From NCBI GenBank assembly GCA_963823495.1, contig CAWGLV010000001.1, forward strand, positions 558,001-622,000: a stretch of DNA of 64,000 bases, in the 5' to 3' direction. The stretch comes from DATDAH01 sp963823495. GTDB taxonomy: Bacteria > Actinomycetota > Acidimicrobiia > Acidimicrobiales > DATDAH01. The notes below the pieces were generated by a model that was not told the DNA's origin, ran no database searches, and saw only the letters and a program-made list of their open reading frames with translations. Shown one piece after another: positions 8,060 to 15,655 of this stretch. Position 1 is the first letter of the stretch. Each line of letters begins with the position of its first letter. Made by a program: the position numbers and the translations under genes.

Positions 8060-9190
8060 TCAGTGGCTGGAGCGGGGCAGGGGCGGCACGTCGACGGGGG
8101 CCTCCTCGCCGAGGTTGCCGTAGCGGACCCGGAAGGCGACGTAGGCGCCGAGCCCGGCCGGCAGGGGCAACCAGTAGGAGACGAGGCGATAGGCGAGGGT
8201 GGCGAGCAGGGCGTCCTGGGCGGGGACGCCGGCCAGGGTGAGGGCACCGACCAGGCCGGCCTCGACGAAGCCGAGACCGCCCGGAGTGATCGGGATCATG
8301 CTCAGCACGGCGGCCGCGCCGTAGGCCAGCAAGACGACGCTCATCCGGGGGCGGGCGTCCAGGGCCTGGAGCGCGGCCACCAGCGCCAGGTAGTCGAGCA
8401 GCCAGTTGCCCGAGGAGGCCACCAGGGCCTGCGCCCAGCGTTCGCCGAGGGCGGTCTTCACGCGATCCCGTTCCGCCAGCAGGCGGGCCACCGAGAACGT
8501 GTTGGGCCGGTCGCGCCTGCGGGCGACGAACGCGGCGACCTTCTCCAACCACGAGCCGACCACTTCGAGGGGTCGATCGGTGTTCACCGCCACCACGCCG
8601 AGGCTGACCAGCAGGAGGAACAGGATCCCGCCCGCCCAGGCCACCAGGACCAGGCCCTTGGGGATGGGGGCGCCGAAGAAGGCCAGGATCAGGGCCAGGG
8701 CCGGCAGGGAGAAGAGGGTCGCGGTCGACACGATCGACGTGGCGGCCATGGTCGATCCCGCCGTGCCCATGCGGACGCCACTCGTGGCGAGCATCCGGAA
8801 CTGCAGGGCGGCGCCGATGGCTGCCCCTCCGGGCACGGCTTTGGTCACCGCCGCGCCGGCCATCTGGGAGGTGCCCGCGGTGAACCAGTCGGCCTGGGGC
8901 AGGGCCACCCGGATCAGCCACCACATGCAGACGAAGCTGCCGATCTCGAAGCCCAGCATGACCACGAACCACGGCCAGGAGATGGTCTGCAGCTCGGTCC
9001 AGGCGTCGAGCACGTCGAGGATCTTCGGCAACAGGAGGTAGAGGGTCGCGGCCGTGACCATCAGGAACAGGACGCGCCACGGCGACCAGTAGCGACGCTG
9101 AGGCGCGGGTGGCCCGGTCAGGCCCTGGCTGCCGCCCAGGGTCGTGCCGAGGTCGTCCTCGGGTCTCCCGGCGCCGTCCACGGGAGTCAT
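8060..9190 (-). CDS. UPF0104/AglD-like membrane protein (lysylphosphatidylglycerol synthase TM region)
   Basis: This 376-residue integral membrane protein has about eight hydrophobic segments and the family signature PITPGGLGFVEAGLVG. The N-terminal 35 residues are polar and probably cytosolic. The family shares the flippase-like membrane half of MprF but lacks the aminoacyl-transferase domain, so lysinylation of lipid should not be assumed; related proteins act in lipid or glycan handling. Its start overlaps the end of the upstream hydrolase gene by four bases (ATGA), indicating one transcript. It converges on dnaB with only six bases between stop codons. Confidence 0.85.
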   Translation of the reverse strand: MTPVDGAGRPEDDLGTTLGGSQGLTGPPAPQRRYWSPWRVLFLMVTAATLYLLLPKILDVLDAWTELQTISWPWFVVMLGFEIGSFVCMWWLIRVALPQADWFTAGTSQMAGAAVTKAVPGGAAIGAALQFRMLATSGVRMGTAGSTMAATSIVSTATLFSLPALALILAFFGAPIPKGLVLVAWAGGILFLLLVSLGVVAVNTDRPLEVVGSWLEKVAAFVARRRDRPNTFSVARLLAERDRVKTALGERWAQALVASSGNWLLDYLALVAALQALDARPRMSVVLLAYGAAAVLSMIPITPGGLGFVEAGLVGALTLAGVPAQDALLATLAYRLVSYWLPLPAGLGAYVAFRVRYGNLGEEAPVDVPPLPRSSH

Positions 9191-10602
9191 CTTCGCCCAC
9201 CGGCCATCAGGTCACCGATCCCGACGCCCGCGACCACGCCGAGCAGCGGCCAGGCCGGCACCCCTGTGGCCACCGCCAAGCCGATCCCGGCGGCGAGCCC
9301 GACGCCGGTGGTCACGGTCATCAGCCGCCGGCGTCCCCCTCGCTCTTCGGTCCTGGCCCCCGGCCGCGGCTCCTGGGTGCCGGGGGTGAGGTCCGGAACC
9401 GGCGAGGCCGCAGGGGCGGAGGGAACGCGATCCCGGAGCCAATCGATGATCAGGTCCGTGGCCTCGGGGCGGCGACCGACGAGGTAGTGCGAGGCGCCGA
9501 CGAGCTTGGCGTAGGTGCGGTCCTCGGCCCCGCAGGCCGAGGCCATGGCCGCCGCTTGAGCCATCCGGATCTCGGTGTCGCCCGTGGCGTGGACGAGGAG
9601 GGTCGGCACGGCCACCCGGGGGAGGGTGTCGGCCATCCGGGCCTGCGAGTGGGTCGCGGACCAGGTGGACAGCCAGCCGCGGGCGGTCATGGTGCGAGCC
9701 AGGCCGCCGTAGCCGTAGTTGGCGTCCAGGGGGTCGGGGGAGGCGAAGACCGAGCCCCGCTCGCGGTCGTCGGGGTCGATGGTCAGGTCCAGGTAGGCGG
9801 GGTCCGCCAGCGTGCGGTGGATGGTCAGGTAGCGGGCGTGCACGGCTCGGCGCCTGACCCGGTTCCACGCGGCCGAGCCCCGCTCGAGGGCGGCGGCCTC
9901 GGCGCGGGCCTCGTCCCGGGCGTCGAGCAGGGATTGCGCCCGGGCGTCGAGGCGGGCCGTGCGGGCCTTCTGGGCGGCGCGGTAGCGGTCCAGCCAGGCC
10001 CGGTCGTAGGTCGAGGGCTCGGGGAAGGGCCGCCAGCCGTTGTCCGGGTTGTACATGTCCAACTCGGGGTCGACCGAGAGCGGGTCGTCCTCGTCGGTCA
10101 CCGACGGGTCGATGACCTGGGCCATGAACTCGCCCTCGCCGGGGTGGGCGGCGAGGGCGATGTAGGCGTCGCCCAGCCTCCGGCCGGCGTCGGCGGCGGT
10201 GGCCTGGGCCATGGCGAGCAGCGATCCGCCGCCGGAGTTGCCCAGCAGCACCACCGCGTCGGCCCCGAGGCCGCGGAGGTGGGCCACGGCGGTGTCGACG
10301 TCGACCAGGCACGCCTCGTGCAGGCAGTCGGTGTCGTTGTTGAGGTACCGCGTGGCGAAGCCGAGGACGGCATACCCGGCCGCGGCGAGCGGCGGGCAGA
10401 CGTAGTGGATGCTGAAGTCGCCCCGAGGATGGGTGAGGGCGACCGCGGTGTGCCAACGACCCGACGGCGGTGTCCAGAGGATGCCCCGCAGGACCGCCCC
10501 GTCCGGGGTGACCAGGGCCACGGGGTCGCGTCGCGGCGCGATCGCGGGGGCGTCGGCCGGGTCCGGCCAGTACCCGACGGTCGGCCGGTCCGGGGAGGTC
10601 AT
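9187..10602 (-). CDS. Alpha/beta-hydrolase with C-terminal membrane segment
   Basis: The 471-residue protein has an alpha/beta-hydrolase fold. The nucleophile elbow is GNSGGG with Ser123, a candidate acid is in HATGDTEIRM and a candidate base in GASHYLVG. A long helical insertion rich in Arg and Ala (around residues 195-265) separates core halves. The last 45 residues form one or two hydrophobic segments (GVGLAAGIGLAVATGVPAW), an unusual membrane anchor for such enzymes. The substrate is unknown. It lies between a VOC protein and a UPF0104 protein on the same strand, overlapping the latter by four bases. Confidence 0.8.
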   Translation of the reverse strand: MTSPDRPTVGYWPDPADAPAIAPRRDPVALVTPDGAVLRGILWTPPSGRWHTAVALTHPRGDFSIHYVCPPLAAAGYAVLGFATRYLNNDTDCLHEACLVDVDTAVAHLRGLGADAVVLLGNSGGGSLLAMAQATAADAGRRLGDAYIALAAHPGEGEFMAQVIDPSVTDEDDPLSVDPELDMYNPDNGWRPFPEPSTYDRAWLDRYRAAQKARTARLDARAQSLLDARDEARAEAAALERGSAAWNRVRRRAVHARYLTIHRTLADPAYLDLTIDPDDRERGSVFASPDPLDANYGYGGLARTMTARGWLSTWSATHSQARMADTLPRVAVPTLLVHATGDTEIRMAQAAAMASACGAEDRTYAKLVGASHYLVGRRPEATDLIIDWLRDRVPSAPAASPVPDLTPGTQEPRPGARTEERGGRRRLMTVTTGVGLAAGIGLAVATGVPAWPLLGVVAGVGIGDLMAGGRR

Positions 10603-10642
10603 GCCCGGGGCATCGGGCTCACCGAGGTGGAGGACGCGCGGC

Positions 10643-11179
10643 TCAGGGCCCCGCCGTGACCCGGTCCGCCGCGCGGTGGAAGATCGGCTCGGGCGGGGTC
10701 CTCAGCGGGGGCGCGGGGTCGGCCAGGTCGCGGGCGGCCGCCGTGCGGTCGGCGTCGCTGAAGACCCGCGTCGTGGTGCACCACTCGACCATCGTGCCCG
10801 TGGGATCGAGGGTGTACACGGACCGACACCACTCGTGGTCGATCTCCATCACGTCCAGGCCTTCGTCCAGCCAGCGGTCCCGGCCGGCCTCGAGGTCCGC
10901 GATGGTGGGGGCGTCGAAGGCCACGTGGTTGACCCACACGGGTAGGCCGAGGCCGGTGGAGACCGCGGGGTCGAAGTCCTCGACCCGGGGATCGTGCAGG
11001 TCCCACACGGCGAACATGCCGTTGCCGCCGATGTCATAGAAGAGGTGCTTGGCCCAGCCGCCCGGTTCGTCGGTGGGGGCGGTCTCCACGCGGACGAGGT
11101 CGAACCCCATGGCCTCGGTGTAGAAGGCGTGGGTGGCCTCGATGTCCCGGGTGGCGATGGCGACGTGGTGATAGCCCAT
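10643..11179 (-). CDS. VOC-family (glyoxalase/dioxygenase fold) protein
   Basis: About 178 residues with the vicinal-oxygen-chelate fold: it opens MGYHHVAIATRDIEATHAFY, has a middle strand with NHVAFDAP and ends with DPTGTMVEWC. His4 or His5, the His of NHVAF and the Glu of MVEWC are the likely metal ligands, so an active metalloenzyme is plausible. Closest themes are ring-cleavage dioxygenase-like or glyoxalase-like proteins; the substrate cannot be told. The frame is open further upstream, but the ATG at 11179 matches family N-termini and avoids overlapping the divergent gene. It precedes the hydrolase by 40 bases on the same strand. Confidence 0.8.
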   Translation of the reverse strand: MGYHHVAIATRDIEATHAFYTEAMGFDLVRVETAPTDEPGGWAKHLFYDIGGNGMFAVWDLHDPRVEDFDPAVSTGLGLPVWVNHVAFDAPTIADLEAGRDRWLDEGLDVMEIDHEWCRSVYTLDPTGTMVEWCTTTRVFSDADRTAAARDLADPAPPLRTPPEPIFHRAADRVTAGP

Positions 11180-11243
11180 CCCCTCAGGATCGCACGTCGG
11201 GTATGCCCCGGTCGCCTCGGTCCCGCCCGGTACCGTCCCACTC

Positions 11244-11930
11244 ATGGCTCGGCGCCCCTCCTGGCGGCTGGCCGCGGTCGTGCTCGTGGCCCTCGTCGGC
11301 CTCACCGCGCTGGCTGCGGTGCTCGACGACGACGCCGAGCCCGAGCCCGAGCCCGAGGTCGCGTCCGGGGCCGATGCGTTCCTCGAGGCCTGGACCCGGA
11401 GCCGGGCCGCCACCTTCCGTTCCGTGAGCGACTTCAGTCGGGTGTCCAACAGCACCGGAGCGGAGCTGGGTGATCGGATCCTCGTCGTCCAGCGGCCCCC
11501 GGACCGCTTGTCCGTCGACCGGGACGGGGCGTCCGGCCTGGTGGACGGCCGGCGCCTGGCTTGCGTGTACCGGCGGCAGCGGCTGGCCTGTGAGGACGCC
11601 GAGGCGACCCGGACCCTGGAGGACGAGACCGCGCGACAACTCGAGACACTGGGCGATTACGTCACCGGGGACGACCCGCTCTACGTGGTCACCGGCCCGC
11701 GTCCCCGAGCCGAGCCGGGGGACTGCTTCGAGCTGGTCCTCACGATCCCCGAACTGGTCGCCCCGCCGCTCGGCACCCGCTCGGTCTACTGCTTCGACCC
11801 GGCGACGGGGGCACCCACCTACACCCGGGTCGAGAGGGTGGAGGCCGACGACGAGACCCGGGTCGCCGATCTCACCGCCACGGTCACCGACGCCGACCTC
11901 GACCCCGCGACGGCCCTCGGCGACCCCTGA
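11244..11930 (+). CDS. Exported or membrane-anchored protein, function unknown
   Basis: The 228-residue protein begins with a short positive stretch and one hydrophobic helix (AAVVLVALVGLTALAAVL), then an acidic linker (DDDAEPEPEPE), suggesting a membrane-anchored protein with an extracytoplasmic domain. That domain has four cysteines (in ACVY, ACED, DCFE and YCFD) that could make two disulfides. It begins with FLEAWTRSRAATFRSVSDF, reminiscent of lipid-carrier-type LolA-like or LppX-like folds, but I cannot claim that. It is divergent from the VOC gene with about 60 bases between starts. Confidence 0.65.
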   Translation: MARRPSWRLAAVVLVALVGLTALAAVLDDDAEPEPEPEVASGADAFLEAWTRSRAATFRSVSDFSRVSNSTGAELGDRILVVQRPPDRLSVDRDGASGLVDGRRLACVYRRQRLACEDAEATRTLEDETARQLETLGDYVTGDDPLYVVTGPRPRAEPGDCFELVLTIPELVAPPLGTRSVYCFDPATGAPTYTRVERVEADDETRVADLTATVTDADLDPATALGDP

Positions 11931-11974
11931 CCCGATGGCTGAGATTTCTGCTCAAGAGTCCCCTGGGGGTGCCG

Positions 11975-12142
11975 TAGATACTCCTGTCAGTGGTCATCGC
12001 CCCCACTGACACCGGGGCATCGGGCGGGGGTCACGACTCCCTCCAACGCATCGCCACCAGCGCTTCTTTCCCAGGGTGCTGGCGCCTTCCGTGGCTCTCG
12101 CCCGCCCCACCCGGTGACGGCGTCCCCCAAGGGGGACGCCGT
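11975..12142 (+). ncRNA. Candidate small RNA or structured intergenic region
   Basis: This non-coding stretch starts with a -10-like TAGATACT at 11975-11982. It then has an 8-bp inverted repeat GTCAGTGG/CCACTGAC (11986-12010) and ends in a perfect 12-bp hairpin at 12117-12142. It would give a transcript of about 155 nucleotides. No match to known SRP, 6S, tmRNA or RNase P motifs is visible. It may equally be the trailer of the upstream gene. Confidence 0.25.
12117..12142 (+). terminator. Perfect 12-bp hairpin, probable terminator
   Basis: The arms ACGGCGTCCCCC and GGGGGACGCCGT are exact reverse complements separated by two bases. The downstream sequence GTTGTCGCG has only a weak T content, as is common for actinobacterial terminators. 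It lies 187 bases after the stop of the 11244-11930 gene and just before the promoter of the DMT transporter, so it would insulate the two. Confidence 0.55.
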
Positions 12143-12175
12143 TGTCGCGTCCGGCGGCTCGTCGATCCGGCCCCC

Positions 12176-12181
12176 TAGGGT
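12176..12181 (+). promoter_or_regulatory. -10 box of the DMT transporter, probably leaderless
   Basis: TAGGGT fits TANNNT and ends six bases before the GTG at 12188. This places the transcription start at or next to the start codon. Confidence 0.5.
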
Positions 12182-12187
12182 GCGGCG

Positions 12188-13102
12188 GTGCGGGATCGGC
12201 TGGGGCCGGAGTTGCAGGTTGCCGGGGTCGCCGCCTTCTGGGGATCGATCGGTCTGGTCGTGCGCGAGATCGACCTGCCGGCGGTGAGCATCGTGGCCTA
12301 TCGGGTGGCGATCGCCGCAGTGGCCCTGGCCCTGTGGCTGGTCCTGAGGCCCGACCCCCTCGGTCGCCGCATCGTGGTCCACCGGCCCGGCCGCACCGTG
12401 CTGCAGGGCCTGACCCTCGCCGTGCACTGGGTCTTCTTCTTCGCCGCGTTGCAGCGGGCGCCCGTCGGCCTGGTCACCCTGATCGTGTTCCTCGCACCGG
12501 TCCTGATGGCCGCAGTGGTGCCCTACACGCTGGGCGAGCACCTGACCCGCCGGGTGGCCGCCGCGCTGGGCCTCGCCGTCGTCGGCACGGTGCTGCTGGT
12601 CGGCTTGGGGGCCGAGGACGCCGAGCCCGCGGGGATCCTGTACGCGGTCCTGGCGGCGGTGTTGCTCGCCGTCCTGTTCATCAACGCGAAGGTCCTGTCG
12701 CCGCTCTACGGCGGCCGCCGTCTGGCATTGGCCCAGGTGAGCCTCGCGGCCGTCGTGCTCGTCCCGATCGCGCTGGTCGGGGGCCAGGCCCGGCCCACCG
12801 CCCACGACCTCGTCTGGCTCCTGGTTCTCGGCCTGGTGCACACGGCCCTGGCCCTCGCCGTCTTCCTGGGCGCCCTCGGCCGCATCCCGGCCCTCCACAC
12901 CGGGGTCCTGGCCTATCTCGAGCCGGCGTCGGCCACCTTCCTCGGATGGCTGGTCCTCGACGAGGTCCTCGGCCCCGGCACGCTCGTCGGCGGCGTCCTG
13001 GTCGTGGCCGGCGGCCTCCTCGTCCTCGGCGCACCCGGGGTGGACGAGTCGACCGTGACCCCCGAGGCTCCGGGCACCGCCGGGCCGACTTCGCCCGACT
13101 GA
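12188..13102 (+). CDS. DMT-superfamily (EamA) transporter
   Basis: The 304-residue protein has about ten hydrophobic helices arranged as two tandem EamA repeats. The first contains VAAFWGSIGLVVREIDLPAVSIVAYRV split over two helices, the second ends in LEPASATFLGWLVLDEVLGPG, the classic EamA signature. Members export or exchange amino acids, nucleotide sugars and other small metabolites; the substrate is not readable here. The start is a GTG six bases after a TAGGGT -10 box, suggesting a leaderless mRNA. It is followed after 23 bases by a small membrane protein gene. Confidence 0.9.
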   Translation: MRDRLGPELQVAGVAAFWGSIGLVVREIDLPAVSIVAYRVAIAAVALALWLVLRPDPLGRRIVVHRPGRTVLQGLTLAVHWVFFFAALQRAPVGLVTLIVFLAPVLMAAVVPYTLGEHLTRRVAAALGLAVVGTVLLVGLGAEDAEPAGILYAVLAAVLLAVLFINAKVLSPLYGGRRLALAQVSLAAVVLVPIALVGGQARPTAHDLVWLLVLGLVHTALALAVFLGALGRIPALHTGVLAYLEPASATFLGWLVLDEVLGPGTLVGGVLVVAGGLLVLGAPGVDESTVTPEAPGTAGPTSPD

Positions 13103-13125
13103 CACCCGTGGCCCAGGATGGTGGG

Positions 13126-13332
13126 ATGTTCCTGGGCGAGGACCTCCTGGCCTACCTGGTGCTGGCGATCGGCGGCGCGCTGTGCGTCGGCAACGTGCTG
13201 GCGATCCTCCGCCCGCCCGAGGAGGTCGCCGAGGGTGACCTGGAGCGGGCGCCGGTCGGCCGTTCGGTGACCATGGCCGTGGCGGGCGGGATCGCCGCCC
13301 TCTGGGCGGCGGCCAGCCTCCTGGCAGGCTGA
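13126..13332 (+). CDS. Small two-helix membrane protein
   Basis: This 68-residue ORF encodes two hydrophobic segments (LLAYLVLAIGGALCVGNVLAI and, after a charged hairpin with EEVAEGDLERAP, SVTMAVAGGIAALWAAASLLAG). It follows the DMT transporter by 23 bases, so it is probably co-transcribed. An in-frame GTG at 13108 is an alternative start. Nothing points to a specific function. Confidence 0.55.
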   Translation: MFLGEDLLAYLVLAIGGALCVGNVLAILRPPEEVAEGDLERAPVGRSVTMAVAGGIAALWAAASLLAG

Positions 13333-13351
13333 GTTTCCGGTCGTTCGGAAT

Positions 13352-13379
13352 ACCCGACCGATCCGATCGGGTTTAGACT
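13352..13379 (+). promoter_or_regulatory. Operator-like inverted repeat overlapping a leaderless promoter
   Basis: ACCCGA-N9-TCGGGT (13352-13372) is a perfect inverted repeat directly against a TAGACT -10 box (13374-13379). The -10 ends seven bases before the second ATG of the DUF4395 gene (13387), so the mRNA is probably leaderless and a repressor bound to the repeat would block the promoter. The regulator is unknown. Confidence 0.5.
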
Positions 13380-13383
13380 GCTG

Positions 13384-13836
13384 ATGATGGCCAACACACC
13401 GACGCCGATCGACCCCCGAGGGCCGCGCACCAACCAGGCGGTCCTCGCCGGTGCGCTGCTGATCGGGTTCCTGGCCGACTGGAGGCCGGTCGTGGCGATC
13501 TTCGCCCTCGTCCTCCTCCTCGGCGCCGCCTTCGGGCCGCGCTACGGCCCCGTCCTGCGCTTCTACGCCGTGGTGATCAAGCCCCGACTCGGCCCGCCCT
13601 CGGAGCTCGAGGACCCCCGGCCGCCCCGTTTCGCGGCGGCGATCGGCGTGGCCTTCCTGGTCGCGTCCGGCCTGGCCTTCCTTGCCGGCGCTCCGGGTCT
13701 GGGCTGGGCCCTGGCCCTGGTGGTCGCGGCCCTCGCCGGCCTGGCCGCGGTCACCGGGCTGTGTGTGGGGTGTGAGGTCTACCTCTGGCTGGCCCGACTG
13801 CGGGGGCGCCCCCTGAGCGCCGCGGGCTCGGCATGA
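13384..13836 (+). CDS. DUF4395 membrane protein
   Basis: A 149-150 residue membrane protein with four hydrophobic helices. It has the DUF4395 signature FGPRYGPVLRFYAVVIKPRL and, before the third helix, EDPRPPRFAAAIG, with LCVGCEVY near the end. The two cysteines of CVGC sit at the membrane edge and may be redox-active. The family is often found beside thioredoxin-like or sulfurtransferase genes, and here the next gene is a membrane-anchored thioredoxin that overlaps it by four bases. The likely start is the second ATG (13387). A role in extracytoplasmic thiol handling is an inference. Confidence 0.85.
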   Translation: MMANTPTPIDPRGPRTNQAVLAGALLIGFLADWRPVVAIFALVLLLGAAFGPRYGPVLRFYAVVIKPRLGPPSELEDPRPPRFAAAIGVAFLVASGLAFLAGAPGLGWALALVVAALAGLAAVTGLCVGCEVYLWLARLRGRPLSAAGSA

Positions 13837-14213
13837 TCATCCGTCTCGTCGTCGTTCTTGTCGTCGTGGGCGTGGTCCTCGCCGGCCGCATCGCGCTCGA
13901 CCGTCGTCGGCGCTGGTCGGGCGACGCCGTGCTGCCGGGCGCCCGCTTCCCTTCGTGGGTCACCCGCGGGGCCGAGCGCACCTGGGTGGTGTTCACCACG
14001 CCCTACTGCGCGTCCTGTGGCCCGATCGTGGAGCACCTCGGCGTGGTCGACCCCGTGGCTCGGGTCGTGACCGTCGACGCCAGCCACGAGCTGGGCCTGG
14101 CCCGCGACTTCGCCGTACGGCGCGCCCCCACCGTGTTCGAGGCCGACCGCCGGGGGAACCCCCTCCGCCGCTTCAGCGGCGCCGAGGCCCTCCGGGAGGC
14201 CGTACCCGCCTGA
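13833..14213 (+). CDS. Membrane-anchored thioredoxin-like protein
   Basis: The 126-residue protein has an N-terminal helix (IIRLVVVLVVVGVVLAG) followed by a short thioredoxin fold with TTPYCASCGP, a CxxC active site whose second Cys is followed by Gly-Pro as in thioredoxins, and a cis-proline loop at RRAPTVF. It is shorter than thioredoxin at its C-terminus. The four-base overlap with the DUF4395 gene implies translational coupling, so the two probably work together in moving electrons or controlling disulfides at the membrane. Confidence 0.85.
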   Translation: MIIRLVVVLVVVGVVLAGRIALDRRRRWSGDAVLPGARFPSWVTRGAERTWVVFTTPYCASCGPIVEHLGVVDPVARVVTVDASHELGLARDFAVRRAPTVFEADRRGNPLRRFSGAEALREAVPA

Positions 14214-14232
14214 CGGGGCCTAGCGTGCGGCG

Positions 14233-15102
14233 ATGAAGTTCGGGATCGCCTTCGCCAACATCCTCTCCTTTGCCGACCGGGACGGCCTCGTCGGCTTGGC
14301 CCGCTCGGCCGAGTCCACCGGATTCGACTCTCTCTGGACCGTCGAGCACGTCATCTACCCCGAGGGCTACGAGTCGGCCTACCCCTACGCCAGTGGTGGC
14401 CGCATGGCCATGGAGGCCGCCACCCCGATGCCCGACCCGCTGCTCTGGTTGGCCTTCGTGGCCGCCGCGACCGAGACTCTCCGGCTGGGCACGGGCATCC
14501 TGATCCTTCCGCAGCGCAACCCACTCGTCCTGGCCAAGGAGGTGGCCACCCTCGACCACCTGTCCGGCGGTCGGGTCGAGTTGGGCGTCGGGGTGGGCTG
14601 GCTCGAAGAGGAGTTCGCCGCCCTGGGCGTGCCCTTCGCCCGCCGGGGCGCCCGCACCGACGAGTACATCGAGGTGCTGCGGGCCCTCTGGGACGGCGAC
14701 CACGCCTCCCATCACGGTGAGTTCGTCTCCTTCGACGACGTCAGCAGCAATCCCAAGCCGGTGCACGGCCGGGTGCCGATCCACATCGGGGGCCACACGC
14801 GGGTTGCCGCGGAGCGGGCCGGGCGCATCGGCGACGGGTTCTTCCCGGGCAAGGGGGACATCGGTGAGCTCGTGGACATCGTCCGCCAGACCGCGGCCGC
14901 CGCCGGTCGTGATCACGAGGCGGTGGAGATCAGCTACGGCAGTGCCGATCTGGTGGGTGACGGCGCAGTGGACGCCGCCGCCGCGTTGGCCGAAGCGGGG
15001 GTGGATCGCGCCATCGTGCCGTCGTTCCTCTTCCTGGGCGACACCGCCGCCGGCCTCGAGGCCTACGCCGAGCGGGTCATCCGTCCCCTGGCCGCCGGCT
15101 GA
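14233..15102 (+). CDS. LLM-class, probably F420-dependent, oxidoreductase
   Basis: The 289-residue protein is a luciferase-like TIM barrel. It opens MKFGIAFANILSF, has SLWTVEHV, LGTGILILPQRNPLVLAKEVATLDHLSGGR and GVGVGWLEEEFAALG, all typical of the F420-dependent branch. Actinobacteria use such enzymes on varied substrates; the reaction here is unknown. The short spacing from the thioredoxin gene (19 bases) leaves co-transcription possible. Its TGA abuts a palindromic element that fills the space to the convergent thioesterase gene. Confidence 0.88.
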   Translation: MKFGIAFANILSFADRDGLVGLARSAESTGFDSLWTVEHVIYPEGYESAYPYASGGRMAMEAATPMPDPLLWLAFVAAATETLRLGTGILILPQRNPLVLAKEVATLDHLSGGRVELGVGVGWLEEEFAALGVPFARRGARTDEYIEVLRALWDGDHASHHGEFVSFDDVSSNPKPVHGRVPIHIGGHTRVAAERAGRIGDGFFPGKGDIGELVDIVRQTAAAAGRDHEAVEISYGSADLVGDGAVDAAAALAEAGVDRAIVPSFLFLGDTAAGLEAYAERVIRPLAAG

Positions 15103-15115
15103 CCGATTCGAAATT

Positions 15116-15152
15116 GCGTCAGTCGGTCACGCTGAGCGTGACCAACTGACGC
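15116..15152. repeat. Nested-hairpin element, copy 1, between convergent genes
   Basis: The element is a nested palindrome: outer arms GCGTCAGT/ACTGACGC, one-base spacers C and A, inner arms GGTCACGC/GCGTGACC and loop TGA. A further outer pair ACCGAT/ATCGGT (15102-15107 and 15156-15161) means the fold occupies the whole gap between two stop codons. A second copy lies at 29277-29313 with an identical core and compensatory changes in the outer stem. It is probably a bidirectional terminator or a REP-like repeat. Confidence 0.8.
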
Positions 15153-15161
15153 CAGATCGGT

Positions 15162-15569
15162 TCAGCGGAGCGGGGCCGGCGGGCCGAGGGCCGAACGCAG
15201 CGCGTCGGGGACCGAGATCTTGGTCCAACCCGTCGTCTCCACGGCGACGTAGACGGTCTCGGCCGTGCAGGCCACGCGGTCACCGGAACGGGCGGCGAAG
15301 CCGAGGGTGAACGACGTCGTGCCCATCCGTACCAGGCCCACGTCGATCGCGGCGGGCTCGCCCCAGCGCAACGGCCCGGCCCAGTCCAGATCCGTGTGGA
15401 CGAGTTGGACGTCCCACCCCTGGTCCATGAGCTCGGGGTACGGCAGGCCGCCGTGGGCCAGGAGGCCGGCGAACGCGTCATCGAAGTAGGCGAGGTACCA
15501 CATGTTGAACACCACGCCCTGCTGGTCCGCCTCCAGGTAGCGGACCTCGACCGGGTGGGTGTAGGTCAC
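15162..15569 (-). CDS. Acyl-CoA thioesterase, 4HBT/YbgC-like hotdog protein
   Basis: The 135-residue protein has a single hotdog domain. It opens with VEVRYLEADQQGVVFNMWYLAYFDDAF, the 4-hydroxybenzoyl-CoA thioesterase type motif in which the Asp of EAD is the catalytic carboxylate, and has the central strand TSFTLGFAA. Such enzymes hydrolyse acyl- or aryl-CoA thioesters in the cytosol; the acyl chain is unknown. It is a single gene, convergent with the LLM oxidoreductase and divergent from a secreted protein gene. Confidence 0.88.
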   Translation of the reverse strand: MTYTHPVEVRYLEADQQGVVFNMWYLAYFDDAFAGLLAHGGLPYPELMDQGWDVQLVHTDLDWAGPLRWGEPAAIDVGLVRMGTTSFTLGFAARSGDRVACTAETVYVAVETTGWTKISVPDALRSALGPPAPLR

Positions 15570-15655
15570 GGCGACGAGCGTAGGGGCGCCACTACGGTCA
15601 CGGCGGCGGAACCAGCGGGCCCGTGCCGTCGTCGAACGGGGGACGAAGGGGAGCG

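Noticed and set aside
8060..9190. Calling the UPF0104 protein MprF
   Set aside because: The lysyl-transferase domain is absent, so only the membrane-domain family name is justified.
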